Assembly (NCBI RefSeq): GCF_001675285.1
Contig: NZ_LSGQ01000030.1
Coordinates: 620,001-684,000 of the forward strand
From: Elizabethkingia miricola
GTDB taxonomy: Bacteria; Bacteroidota; Bacteroidia; Flavobacteriales; Weeksellaceae
Direction of reading: 5' to 3'
DNA: 64,000 nt
Positions 14,219 to 23,298 of this stretch are shown in pieces (positions within the stretch are counted from its first letter, which is position 1; every line of letters starts with the position of its first letter). Position numbers and translations under genes: made by a program. The notes beneath the pieces are model-generated. The model saw only the letters and a list, made by a program, of their open reading frames with translations. It was not told where the DNA came from and made no database searches.

Positions 14219-16246
14219 TTAGAATGTATAAGAACAGGTAAGAGAAAAGTTTCGTCCTGGTGACATAAACCGCTGTGTATATCCCGAACTGTACATAGTC
14301 TTGTTCAGGTATTCAGTATAAGTTCTGTTAAATATATTTCTGAGCTGTAAGGTAGCATTGAAGTTTTTGAAAATTTCAATTCTGGCGTCAAGATTGAATA
14401 ATGTAAAATCTTTGGTTGCGAATTCTCCGAATAAAGGATTTGTTCTGTTTTGTTGCCCGGTATAACGCATTTCTGCACCCAAAGTGATGTTTTTGAAATT
14501 TCCTTCCAATCGCAATCGGGTTTCTAAAGGTGCAATTTCCGACAGCGGAACATCCTGACTCATATTCTGAGCATAAGTATAAGCTGCACCGGCTTCAGTC
14601 CTCAAATAATTTGTGATATTCCATTGTACAGATCCTTCAATACCAGCTTTGTAAGCATTGTCAATATTGGTCATCTGCCGTACACCTTTGGACATCATAG
14701 AAGTGGGTTTAATATCCGGAGCGATTTGTGACGATATAAAATCTTTCAGTCTGGAGTAAAATGCATCTGCCTGAAAGTTCAGGTTATCACTTTTATAAGA
14801 GTATACAATGTCAATCTGATAATTCTTTTCGGATTTAAGGAAAGGATTTCCTACATACTGATAGTTGTCATTTCCAAGAGGAAAGAAGTTGATATAACGT
14901 TCAGTAATACCCGCACTTCTTTCTCCACGTCCTATTAGCACAGTTATCTGTTGATATTGGTCTAGTACTCTGTTGTAAGAAAGACTGAAACTATGAGTTG
15001 TTTGGTTAGCCGACAAATTATCTCCGTATTTCATCATGAAAAAATGAGAAGGATCATTAGCTGTAGCGTGAGAATAATCTAACCTGTAAGAAGCTGTGAT
15101 TTTATTGTTTCCCCAATGTCTCTGATATTCATTGAACCATCCCAAGCGGTTAATTTGGCCATTCTGCCACGCATTATTATGTCCCATTGCCATAGAATGC
15201 CCGCTTCCGTTACCTAGCATTTCCATTTTTTGCTGTGGTACATCTTTTTCTCCGTCATGACGGAAATCGGCACCTGTATAAAGCAGATTGTTATTCCACT
15301 GTAATTTAAGTTCAGCACGTCCGCCTCCGGATCTGCTTTTTATTCTGGAAATCATACTCATGTCAGGAGTTCCCATGGTATGGTCTACTTCTGATAAATA
15401 ACTACTAAGGCTTAATTTTTTGAAAACAGAATTCTGAAAAGTCATATCATGTTTTAGAGAGTATAACCATGTATTATCTTTTAGAAGATCCATCATTCCG
15501 GTTGCAAATTTTACGTCTCTGGCCTGGTTAGTTGTTACCTGTGCTGTAGTAATATTACGTTCATTCCATTGATAAGAAGCCCGCGAACCAATACTGTATC
15601 TTTCGAATGCAGATGGGACTTTATTACCATTGCCATCTTTATAATCGTCGGCTTTTTGGTAAGAGCCAAATAGGTCTATATTGAATTTTTGGGTAGAAAG
15701 GCGGGTAATAAGCTCATTGCGTGTTCCATATCCATTGGTCTCATATCCGGTAGAAAGTCTGCCGCTAAAAACAGGCTTTTCGGTAAACTTTGGATCAATA
15801 CTTACAAAATTAATAGTCCCTCCAAAAGAATTTCCAAACCTGAACTGATACGGACCTTTGTAGATCTCAGCTTCTTTAACAAGATTTAGGTTGACCTGAC
15901 TTGCCGGAGGATCCATTCTGCTTGGGCATGCCTGTATACTTGTAAGAGATCCGTCATTGATAATATTAAGCTGTTCAAATTTAAATCCTCTTAAAACAGG
16001 ATCTGTTGCATAGCTTCCGGCAATTTTCCGTCCGCCGATTTCCGGAAGATTAGTGAGAAAGTTTCCGGCGTCATGATTCAGGAAATCAGAATGGCTTGCA
16101 GAAATTTTTTTACTAGTGTTGTTTTTGAGAATACGTACTACTTCAATATTTTGCTGAAGTATTGAATCAGATTTCTGAGCGTATAAATTGCTTATGCCAA
16201 AGCTTAAAAATGCCACGACAGAGATATTTTTATTAGATAATATCAT
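14219..16246 (-). CDS. OprC-like copper TonB-dependent receptor
   Basis: 675 residues: signal peptide (1-23, ending YAQ), plug domain (about 30-150) and a 22-strand type barrel ending in SLTCSYTF. The plug has the motif ACPSRMDPP (106-114), the hallmark of the OprC/NosA copper-receptor family. Two parts of the reported OprC Cu site are visible: CxxxM (C107, M111) and HxM (H350, M352) in the His/Met-rich loop GSGHSMAMGHNNAW. It therefore most likely imports copper across the outer membrane, powered by TonB. It lies 108 bases downstream of a small cysteine-containing protein on the same strand, probably its operon partner. Confidence 0.88.
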   Translation of the reverse strand: MILSNKNISVVAFLSFGISNLYAQKSDSILQQNIEVVRILKNNTSKKISASHSDFLNHDAGNFLTNLPEIGGRKIAGSYATDPVLRGFKFEQLNIINDGSLTSIQACPSRMDPPASQVNLNLVKEAEIYKGPYQFRFGNSFGGTINFVSIDPKFTEKPVFSGRLSTGYETNGYGTRNELITRLSTQKFNIDLFGSYQKADDYKDGNGNKVPSAFERYSIGSRASYQWNERNITTAQVTTNQARDVKFATGMMDLLKDNTWLYSLKHDMTFQNSVFKKLSLSSYLSEVDHTMGTPDMSMISRIKSRSGGGRAELKLQWNNNLLYTGADFRHDGEKDVPQQKMEMLGNGSGHSMAMGHNNAWQNGQINRLGWFNEYQRHWGNNKITASYRLDYSHATANDPSHFFMMKYGDNLSANQTTHSFSLSYNRVLDQYQQITVLIGRGERSAGITERYINFFPLGNDNYQYVGNPFLKSEKNYQIDIVYSYKSDNLNFQADAFYSRLKDFISSQIAPDIKPTSMMSKGVRQMTNIDNAYKAGIEGSVQWNITNYLRTEAGAAYTYAQNMSQDVPLSEIAPLETRLRLEGNFKNITLGAEMRYTGQQNRTNPLFGEFATKDFTLFNLDARIEIFKNFNATLQLRNIFNRTYTEYLNKTMYSSGYTQRFMSPGRNFSLTCSYTF

Positions 16247-16354
16247 AATGTATTATAAGTTTAAAGATGATGTTGTCTGATTATCAAAGGAATAATCAGG
16301 TTGAAATAAACGATGTACGGTTTGTACATGTTTATGTTTTCGGAGAAATTAAAC

Positions 16355-16705
16355 TTATAATACGGGAGGCCTCAAATGCAGGCGCAGAAATCCAAATAAC
16401 GGAGTCTGGATTTTATGAGAAATTTCCTGAAAAACAGGTAAGATTCTATGAATTGAAACCGAAGCTTCAAGGGCGGGTAATCCGATAAATTCTGAAGCTA
16501 TTTTTAGCCATGTAAAATTAGGGTTGCGTGCTTCTTCCTGGCTTAACTGACATTTTCCATTACAGTGAAGTTCCGGTTTATTTTTATTTGTACAGTTTTC
16601 AAGATACCAGTCCATATTAATCTTGTATTCTGCCCATACCCATGTCTTCTGAAAAACCAGAAGGGTGCAGATAAAACTAAATAAATATGGAGTAAACCTG
16701 TTCAA
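16355..16705 (-). CDS. Small Cys-rich protein upstream of the copper receptor
   Basis: 116 residues. An N-terminal hydrophobic segment (about 7-25) is a signal peptide or membrane anchor. The motif NCTNKNKPELHCNGKCQL contains three cysteines (C38, C48, C52), suggesting metal or disulfide chemistry outside the cytoplasm. Short proteins with a CxGKCxL motif often stand next to copper or other metal receptors in Bacteroidota, and this one precedes the OprC-like gene on the same strand. A CAAAATTA box (minus-strand TAATTTTG) is at 16722-16729, just before the start, without a clear -33. The copper link is inferred. Confidence 0.7.
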   Translation of the reverse strand: MNRFTPYLFSFICTLLVFQKTWVWAEYKINMDWYLENCTNKNKPELHCNGKCQLSQEEARNPNFTWLKIASEFIGLPALEASVSIHRILPVFQEISHKIQTPLFGFLRLHLRPPVL

Positions 16706-16857
16706 GAATATTAAATCTATGCAAAATTAATGATTAATATTCCCTTTGTTATGAGGATTGTTAATGATTTTTATCAAGAGAAAAATCGTTCAATATTAAA
16801 AAATATGTCCTGTTCTCACCCAAAATTTCTAAATTTATCCGTCAAAAATATTTTTAG

Positions 16858-18387
16858 ATGGCAGATAAAGGAAAATTTATTCAGGAGCTTACAGCTAGAT
16901 ATCAGTGCAATGGTGAACATATTGTACTAGGGAAAGGTATTTTTAATGGAGAGGTAGTTCCTGAAGTGGATGTGTGTATTCCTTTGAGCACAGTAAATCG
17001 ACATGGGCTTATAGCAGGAGCAACAGGAACCGGAAAAACAAAGACACTTCAGGTTTTTGTAGAGCAGCTTTCCCGTAATGGAATCCCGTCCATGGTTATG
17101 GATATTAAGGGTGACTTGTCCGGACTGGGAGCTGCAGGAGAAGACAATGCTAAGATCCAGGAGCGCTATGCAAAAACTCAACTGCCATATAGCCCACAGG
17201 CTTTTCCTGTAGAATTTATGAGTATTTCCGATGAGAAAGGAGTACGGCTAAGAGCTACAGTAACCGAATTTGGACCTGTATTACTGAGCAAAATTTTAGG
17301 ACTAAATGATACTCAGTCGAGTATCATGTCTATTATTTTTAAATATTGTGATGATAAAGCTCTTCCGCTACTGGATTTAGATGACTTGAAGAAAGTATTG
17401 CAATATGTAACCGATGATCCACAAGGAAAATCGGAACTAAGCAGCAATTACGGAAGTATTGCTTCGGCATCACTAGGAGCAATCCTACGTTCTATTGTTG
17501 CTTTGGAGCAGCAGGGGGCAAGAGAATTCTTTGGAGAATTATCCTTTGAAGTAGAAGATTTATTACAAACCCGAAATGGTTTGGGAGTTATTAATATTCT
17601 GCGTGTAACCGATTTGCAGAGCAGGCCACAGTTGTTTTCTACCTTTATGTTGTCATTGCTGGCGGAAATTTATGATAAATTTCCAGAGGTGGGAGATAAG
17701 GGAAGACCAAAATTTGCGCTGTTTATAGACGAGGCACACTTGTTATTCAAAGAAGCGCCTAAAGCATTATTGAACCAGATTGAAACTATTGTAAAGCTAA
17801 TCCGTTCCAAAGGAGTAGGGATTTATTTTATTACTCAGGTGCCTGGGGATGTTCCGGACGGTGTTTTGAGCCAGCTGGGTTTAAAAGTTCAACATGCACT
17901 GAGAGGCTTTACAGCTAAAGATAAAAAAGAAATAGATAAAGCGGTTGAAAATTATCCTACAACGGAGTTTTATAAAGCATCGGAACTTATTCAGAACCTT
18001 GGGATAGGTGAAGCATTTGTAACGGCTTTAGACGAAAAAGGAATTCCTACCCCTTTGGTAGATACGTTCCTTATTTCTCCGGAATCCAGAATGGATATCC
18101 TTACACCGCAGGAAATAGATAATCTGGTAGCTTCTTCTTCTTTGGTACAAAGATATAAAGATGCAATAAACAGAGAATCTGCATATGAAATTCTTAGCAA
18201 CAGAATGAATCAGGTAGTGCAGAACCAACAACAGGCTCCATCTTCAAATGGAAGGCAGCCAAAACCAGAACCCGGAATGTTTGACCAGGTTCTTAAAAGT
18301 CCATTAGCAAAATCTGTAGGAAATACCATCGTAAGGGAGGGTATGAATATGCTTTTCGGAATGCTGGGACTGAAAAAAAGAAGATAA
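16858..18387 (+). CDS. HerA-like ATPase (DUF853/YjgR type)
   Basis: 509 residues. Walker A GATGTGKT at 54-61, Walker B with DEAH near residue 291, and an FtsK/HerA-like sensor region (YFITQVPGDVPDGVLSQLG). The family is a cytoplasmic HerA-type ATPase of unknown biological role; the E. coli relative is YjgR. The C-terminal 60 residues are a glutamine-rich linker and a basic end (GLKKRR). The TTG-start exonuclease gene follows 23 bases later and is probably in the same transcript. There is no NurA nuclease or defence gene beside it. Confidence 0.88.
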   Translation: MADKGKFIQELTARYQCNGEHIVLGKGIFNGEVVPEVDVCIPLSTVNRHGLIAGATGTGKTKTLQVFVEQLSRNGIPSMVMDIKGDLSGLGAAGEDNAKIQERYAKTQLPYSPQAFPVEFMSISDEKGVRLRATVTEFGPVLLSKILGLNDTQSSIMSIIFKYCDDKALPLLDLDDLKKVLQYVTDDPQGKSELSSNYGSIASASLGAILRSIVALEQQGAREFFGELSFEVEDLLQTRNGLGVINILRVTDLQSRPQLFSTFMLSLLAEIYDKFPEVGDKGRPKFALFIDEAHLLFKEAPKALLNQIETIVKLIRSKGVGIYFITQVPGDVPDGVLSQLGLKVQHALRGFTAKDKKEIDKAVENYPTTEFYKASELIQNLGIGEAFVTALDEKGIPTPLVDTFLISPESRMDILTPQEIDNLVASSSLVQRYKDAINRESAYEILSNRMNQVVQNQQQAPSSNGRQPKPEPGMFDQVLKSPLAKSVGNTIVREGMNMLFGMLGLKKRR

Positions 18388-18410
18388 TTTTATTTAATTA
18401 ATAGAGAACA

Positions 18411-19634
18411 TTGTATTCAATTATAGATATTGAAAGTAATGGCGGTGCTTTCAAGAAAGAAAGTATTATCGAAATTGCTATATACCGATTCGATGGACAC
18501 GAAATCGTAGATCAGTTTATATCTCTGGTAAATCCTGAAGATGTAATTTCTCCGTATGTCCAGAAACTAACAGGGATCACAGCCAAAATGGTAAAGACAG
18601 CACCTAAGTTTCACGAAATTGCAAAAAGAATTGTTGAAATCACGGAAGGTTCCGTAATCGTAGGGCATAATGTAGAGTTTGATTATCGAATGATCAGACA
18701 ATCATTTCACAGACTAGGATACAACTATGAAAGAGAAACAATAGATACAATTCCGTTAGCAAAAAAACTAATCCCAAATGAAGAAAGCTACTCTCTGGGT
18801 AAGCTTTCCAAGTCTTTGGGAATTCCCCTCACAGATAGACACCGTGCATCCGGGGATGCCAGAGCTACTGTGGAATTGTTCAAAATATTACTGGCAAAAG
18901 ATCAGGAAAAAGAAATTCTGAAGCATCAGAAAGAGACGCAGGTATCTAATAATCTGAATAAAAAGATTACGGCACTTACAGAGTTTCTTCCGGCAGAAAA
19001 CGGAATTATCTATTTTCAGAATGCAAAAGGTGATATTCTGTATACTGATTATTCATCTAATATTTATCAGACAGCAACAAAGATTTTCCATGCCCGGACA
19101 AAGAAATGGGACAAGCTAAAAGCTGAAACTACTCAGATTCATTATGAATTTACGGGGAATGAGCTTATTGCAAAACTTATGATGCTGCAAAAAACGAAAA
19201 AGAAAACGCCTTCGTTACCTTTCGGATTGTATTATAAGAATGATAAATACATAATAGAAAGAACCAAGGGACAGACAGGTGATTTACTGAAGTTTAAATC
19301 TTTTTCACAGGGAAATAAAGTGAAGACTTTTATCAATGAACAGGAGCGTTTTCAGGATAACCCAATAGCTTTAAAAGAGTTTCTTTCATTAGATAATCGT
19401 AATGAGATATGGATTTCAGAGGGAAGAACTAAAAGTGAAAAATCATTTTTAGTACTGGAAAAAGGAAAACTGACGGGGTACGGATTTTATGAACTTCATC
19501 ACCAGATAAAGTCTTTAAATAAGATTAATAAACTGAAAATTGAAATTCATGCAGTAAATAATATGATATACAACGAATTAAAATTATCTTTGCTGCGCAA
19601 TAATTATGAGATAAAAAATCTGCCAACAACATAA
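18411..19634 (+). CDS. DnaQ-type exonuclease with degenerate GIY-YIG domain
   Basis: 407 residues, starting at a TTG (no ATG fits the N-terminus). Residues 1-165 are a DEDDh 3'-5' exonuclease: D6 and E8 (IDIES), HNVEFDYRM (86-94), and HRASGDARAT with the catalytic histidine and aspartate. After a charged linker, residues 190-230 resemble the GIY-YIG domain found in UvrC and in DnaQ-UvrC fusions, but the signature is degraded: GIIY (198-201) stands for GIY, YTD (211-213) for YVG, and the arginine that normally follows is missing. The nuclease function of this second domain is therefore probably lost. The remaining ~180 residues are unrecognised. Likely role is DNA repair or processing. Confidence 0.8.
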   Translation: MYSIIDIESNGGAFKKESIIEIAIYRFDGHEIVDQFISLVNPEDVISPYVQKLTGITAKMVKTAPKFHEIAKRIVEITEGSVIVGHNVEFDYRMIRQSFHRLGYNYERETIDTIPLAKKLIPNEESYSLGKLSKSLGIPLTDRHRASGDARATVELFKILLAKDQEKEILKHQKETQVSNNLNKKITALTEFLPAENGIIYFQNAKGDILYTDYSSNIYQTATKIFHARTKKWDKLKAETTQIHYEFTGNELIAKLMMLQKTKKKTPSLPFGLYYKNDKYIIERTKGQTGDLLKFKSFSQGNKVKTFINEQERFQDNPIALKEFLSLDNRNEIWISEGRTKSEKSFLVLEKGKLTGYGFYELHHQIKSLNKINKLKIEIHAVNNMIYNELKLSLLRNNYEIKNLPTT

Positions 19635-19665
19635 TGTTAAGTACAAAAAGTACAAGAGAAGCCAT

Positions 19666-20865
19666 ATGACAAATCAAGAATTACTAAAAATTGCAGGAGA
19701 GTACGGAACACCCGTATATGTTTACGAAACTGATAAAATCAGAGAACAGTATGAAAAGCTTACTAAATCGTTCGATGATAAAACCAGATTTTTCTATGCA
19801 GCAAAGGCTTTAACCAATATCAACATTCTGAAGTACATACAAAAGTTAGGTGCTAATATCGACTGTGTGAGCATTAACGAAGTGAATTTGGGTCTTAAGG
19901 CCGGATTTACGCCAGAGAAGATCTTGTTTACACCAAACTGTGTGGATATTACTGAGATTGAAGAAGCAATGAAGCTTGGTGTACACATTAATATTGATAA
20001 TATTTCTATTCTGGAGCAATTCGGAAATAAATATGGTAATACTTATCCTGTATTTATTAGAATCAATCCACATATTTTTGCCGGAGGTAACTACAAAATC
20101 TCCACTGGACATATCGATAGTAAATTTGGTATTTCTATTCACCAGCTGAGACACATTCAGCGTATTGTAAAAACGACAGGACTAAACGTTGAAGGTTTGC
20201 ATATGCACACCGGAAGCGAGATTAAAGATATTGATGTCTTTATTCAGGGGCTTGAAATAATGTTTGAGATGGTGGAAGACTTCCCAAATCTTAAATATAT
20301 CGATATGGGAAGTGGTTTCAAGGTACCATACCAGGAAGGAGAACTGGAAACTGATGTGAAAACATTGGGTAAAAAAGTTCTGAAAGCAGTGAACAATTTC
20401 AAAAAAGAAACAGGAAAAGATTTTGAACTGTGGTTCGAACCGGGGAAATACCTGGTAAGCGAAAGTGGGCATTTCCTTGTAAGAACTAATGTTATCAAAC
20501 AGACTACAGCAACAGTTTTTGTTGGAGTTAATTCGGGATTCAATCACTTGATTCGTCCAATGTTCTATGATTCCTACCATAAAATAGAAAACCTTTCCAA
20601 CCCTACAGGGCCAGAGCGCATCTATACTGTTGTTGGAAACATTTGTGAAACTGATACTTTTGCATGGGACAGAAAAATAAATGAAGTAAGAGAAGGCGAC
20701 ATTCTAGTCTTCAGAAATGCAGGGGCTTATGGTTTTGAAATGAGTTCTAACTTCAATAGTCGCTTAAAGCCTGCTGAAGTAATGGTAATGGATGGAAATG
20801 TACACTTGATCAGAAAAAGAGATGTTTTTGAAGACCTTCTTAAAAATCAGATCGAAGTGTTGTAA
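19666..20865 (+). CDS. lysA: Diaminopimelate decarboxylase
   Basis: 399 residues. Makes L-lysine from meso-diaminopimelate with pyridoxal phosphate, in the cytosol. The cofactor lysine is K47 in FFYAAKALTN, the alanine-racemase-like barrel shows HTGSEI, and the catalytic cysteine is in GNICETDTF near residue 327. Family III fold and length are normal. The gene is 31 bases after the exonuclease gene and ends in the strong hairpin at 20892-20933. Confidence 0.95.
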   Translation: MTNQELLKIAGEYGTPVYVYETDKIREQYEKLTKSFDDKTRFFYAAKALTNINILKYIQKLGANIDCVSINEVNLGLKAGFTPEKILFTPNCVDITEIEEAMKLGVHINIDNISILEQFGNKYGNTYPVFIRINPHIFAGGNYKISTGHIDSKFGISIHQLRHIQRIVKTTGLNVEGLHMHTGSEIKDIDVFIQGLEIMFEMVEDFPNLKYIDMGSGFKVPYQEGELETDVKTLGKKVLKAVNNFKKETGKDFELWFEPGKYLVSESGHFLVRTNVIKQTTATVFVGVNSGFNHLIRPMFYDSYHKIENLSNPTGPERIYTVVGNICETDTFAWDRKINEVREGDILVFRNAGAYGFEMSSNFNSRLKPAEVMVMDGNVHLIRKRDVFEDLLKNQIEVL

Positions 20866-20891
20866 TTTTTAACATTCGGATAATACGATAT

Positions 20892-20933
20892 AAAGGCATT
20901 AAAGACTATATTAGCAGACTCTTTAATGCCTTT
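20892..20933 (+). terminator. Terminator of lysA
   Basis: Thirteen-base stem AAAGGCATTAAAG (20892-20904) with CTTTAATGCCTTT (20921-20933), 16-base loop, then a T-run. Confidence 0.85.
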
Positions 20934-20948
20934 TTTAATGAAATATTT

Positions 20949-21680
20949 ATGATGAAAAAATTACTTCTTTTTACTTTATTAGGATCTTTATTTTTTGCAC
21001 AGCAAAAAGAGGATATTGTTTATAATGAATATCCAACAGGTACAGATTTTTATGATGGTGGAGTAGTGAAATTTTATAAAGACATTCATGATGTTATTGT
21101 TAAAGAAAAGATAGAGTCTTGTAAAAATAAAAAAGAACTATATAAAGTCAATTTCATTGTTTATCCGGATGGGAAAATAAAATTTGTAAAGGATATTGAT
21201 CCATTAAAAACAGAACAAAATAAATGTGCTTTTGAACTCTCTCGTAAGACTTTCAAGTTTTTAAATAAATGGAATTCAGCAGTTGTGTCTGGTGAGAAAG
21301 TTGCTGCAATGGCAAGTGCGTATATATATCCAGATGATTTGTTTTCCAATTATAGCGAAGGATATGATATCTTGTATTATTTTACTCCGCCAGTATTTGC
21401 TGAAGGTGGTAATAGCTTCAGGAACCAATTTGCGAAGAATTTAAATTTTAGAGGAGTTAGATTTAATCAATTTATAGTAAATGTTGCTATTCATTTTGAT
21501 GTTGATGAGATGGGAAAAATGACAAATTTTAGAATGAAACCTGGTTCTGGAGATGAAGAAGTTGATGAAATGTTTATGAAGTCTATCAAATGGATTAAAG
21601 GTAAATGGATACCTGCAACAATACATGGAATTAATGTTGAAGCAACATATAAATTTCCAATAGTTCTCAATGAAAATTAA
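20949..21680 (+). CDS. Secreted TonB-C-domain-like protein A
   Basis: 243 residues with a signal peptide (about 1-18, LLGSLFFAQ) and no other membrane segment. The body holds two related beta-alpha units, each like a TonB C-terminal domain: one around KVNFIVYPDGKIKFVKDID and one around VNVAIHFDVDEMGKMTNFRM ending KWIKGKWIPATIHG. The protein therefore lacks the anchor and linker of a real TonB and is periplasmic or secreted. The next gene encodes a paralogue with the same plan. No function is known to me. An alternative start one codon later (second Met) is equally possible. Confidence 0.75.
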   Translation: MMKKLLLFTLLGSLFFAQQKEDIVYNEYPTGTDFYDGGVVKFYKDIHDVIVKEKIESCKNKKELYKVNFIVYPDGKIKFVKDIDPLKTEQNKCAFELSRKTFKFLNKWNSAVVSGEKVAAMASAYIYPDDLFSNYSEGYDILYYFTPPVFAEGGNSFRNQFAKNLNFRGVRFNQFIVNVAIHFDVDEMGKMTNFRMKPGSGDEEVDEMFMKSIKWIKGKWIPATIHGINVEATYKFPIVLNEN

Positions 21681-21698
21681 TAAACCCAACACCAAAAT

Positions 21699-22478
21699 AT
21701 GAAACCACAACTATTATTAGTTTTTACACTTATGTGTAACCTGTTTTTTTCTCAAAGTTCTGAAAAACTTAAAGAATTTGTATTAGATAAATATCCTGAT
21801 GATCAGGTCTTTTATAAGGGAGGCTTGAAATCTTTTTATCGTGATGTACATAATGTGATTGTACAGAATAAAATAAAAGCTTGTGGTCAGGATGATCCAA
21901 ATCAGTACTATAAGCTGAAACTTAAAATTTATCCTGACGGAAGAACAGAGAAACTTAAGAATGTAGATTCATTAATCAACGCAAAAAATGAGTGTGCACG
22001 TGTACTGGCTAATAATGTTGTAAAAGATCTTAAAAACTGGAATCCCGGAGTGTATCAGGGAAGGCAGGTTCCGGCTATAGCTGAAATTTATATTTTTCCG
22101 TACGACTTATTCGGAAATTATAAAGATGGATTAAATTCTATAGAAAACTTTAAACTGCCAGAGTTTCCGGGTGGTAAGTCTGCTATGATTAATACGATTA
22201 ATACTGAATTCTATACCATCTTCAGAGATTTTGATATTCAGGGAAGTATTCTGCTGAACTTCGATATCAATGAAAAAGGAGAAATGAACAATCTTACAGT
22301 ATGGCCTAAAATAATGGAGCAGAATTTTGTATGGGAAGCGATGCGAACATTTAAAAGAATAAAAACTACCTGGAAACCGGCTATGAGAAACGGAGTTCCT
22401 ATGGCTTATCATTTTGAATATGGAATGGGGATGTCATTGGGATACAATTATGATAAAACAAACAAAGACAACAATTAA
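21699..22478 (+). CDS. Secreted TonB-C-domain-like protein B
   Basis: 259 residues, signal peptide 1-18, and the same two-unit layout as its neighbour 18 bases upstream: both share the pattern YPDxxxFYxGGxxxFYxDxHxVI near the N-terminus, KIYPDG/VYPDG at the first unit and SILLNFDINEKGEMNNLTV..TTWKPAMRNGVPMAYHF at the second. Tandem duplication is evident. Its stop overlaps the ATG of the META-domain lipoprotein by one base, so three genes form one operon. Function unknown; a cell-envelope role is inferred from the signals. Confidence 0.75.
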   Translation: MKPQLLLVFTLMCNLFFSQSSEKLKEFVLDKYPDDQVFYKGGLKSFYRDVHNVIVQNKIKACGQDDPNQYYKLKLKIYPDGRTEKLKNVDSLINAKNECARVLANNVVKDLKNWNPGVYQGRQVPAIAEIYIFPYDLFGNYKDGLNSIENFKLPEFPGGKSAMINTINTEFYTIFRDFDIQGSILLNFDINEKGEMNNLTVWPKIMEQNFVWEAMRTFKRIKTTWKPAMRNGVPMAYHFEYGMGMSLGYNYDKTNKDNN

Positions 22479-22915
22479 TGAAAAGAATTTTAAGCGTTAT
22501 TGGATTTATGCTGGTAACGATGTGTGTTACTGGGTGCGCAGTCACTCAGAAAGAAATAAGCACTAATCTTAAACGACAATGGATGCTTGTTTCTATGAAG
22601 GAGTTTTCTAAAGACGAACTAATACATGCAAAAGCTTCTGTAGATTTAACAACCAAAGAACCTGGTACTGTGGGTTACTCCGCTTTTATGGGGTGTAATA
22701 ATCTAAGGTTCCAATTGAATGAAGTAAATGGTAATAAACTGTCTGTGTCTGGCGTTTCCGGAACAAAAATGTTTTGTCCGAATCATCTTGATTTAGAAAA
22801 TCAATTTATAGCTCTTTTTCCAACAATGAAGCTTTATAGTGTAGAAGGGCATTTTCTTACACTGAGAAACAGAGACGGAGAGGAAATGAAATTTGTGGCA
22901 GCCGACTGGGATTAG
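22478..22915 (+). CDS. META/HslJ-domain lipoprotein
   Basis: 145 residues. Lipoprotein signal with lipobox VTGC (cysteine about residue 20), then a single META domain: WMLVSMKEF, FMGCNNLRFQL, VSGTKMFCP and a final LTLRNRDGEEM strand. HslJ/META proteins are envelope-stress-associated lipoproteins of unclear activity. It shares one base with the upstream stop codon (TAATG) and converges with, and overlaps by 4 bases, a gene on the other strand. Confidence 0.82.
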   Translation: MKRILSVIGFMLVTMCVTGCAVTQKEISTNLKRQWMLVSMKEFSKDELIHAKASVDLTTKEPGTVGYSAFMGCNNLRFQLNEVNGNKLSVSGVSGTKMFCPNHLDLENQFIALFPTMKLYSVEGHFLTLRNRDGEEMKFVAADWD

Positions 22916-23187
22916 TCAGAAGAAACTATCTGCCAGAATATATCTGTATTTCTAGGAAGCATTATTTCATGAGGGCTTACCAGAAATATATCAGCATTCT
23001 TATCGCAGGTCGCTATATTTTTAAAATATTTTAGCAAATCACTATTAGAAAAACCTATCCGGAACTCATTTCTGAGCTCCGGATTTTCGTATACAAAGCA
23101 AAGATTTCCGGAATTATCCTCCGGTAGGTATTCCAATTTTAATACCTTTTGTAAATAATCTTTTAATATTTGTATTTCGTTTCTCAT
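22912..23187 (-). CDS. Hypothetical 91-residue protein
   Basis: 91 residues, cytoplasmic by composition, with no family I recognise. The sequence has helix-strand character (ILKDYLQKVLKLEYLP, then ADIFLVSPHEIMLP). It is convergent with the META lipoprotein gene and overlaps it by 4 bases; upstream lies the hflX promoter region. Reading frame and codon use look like the neighbours, which supports a real gene, but there is no other evidence. Confidence 0.55.
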   Translation of the reverse strand: MRNEIQILKDYLQKVLKLEYLPEDNSGNLCFVYENPELRNEFRIGFSNSDLLKYFKNIATCDKNADIFLVSPHEIMLPRNTDIFWQIVSSD

Positions 23188-23298
23188 AACACTTTAAAAT
23201 TAATAAAAGTATAATTATACATAACTGTGTTACTAAGGGTTAAAATATGTTTTATATTTAATTCTGTAAACTTTATTTCACAATTCTTATTTTTGTAT

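Noticed and set aside
16858-19634. HerA-like ATPase plus exonuclease as an anti-phage defence pair
   Set aside because: The ATPase is the housekeeping DUF853/YjgR type and the exonuclease is a DnaQ relative; no defence island context is present.
23227-23298. GTG start upstream of hflX adding 24 residues
   Set aside because: The extension is hydrophobic and unlike other HflX N-termini; the ATG at 23299 gives the family's normal start.
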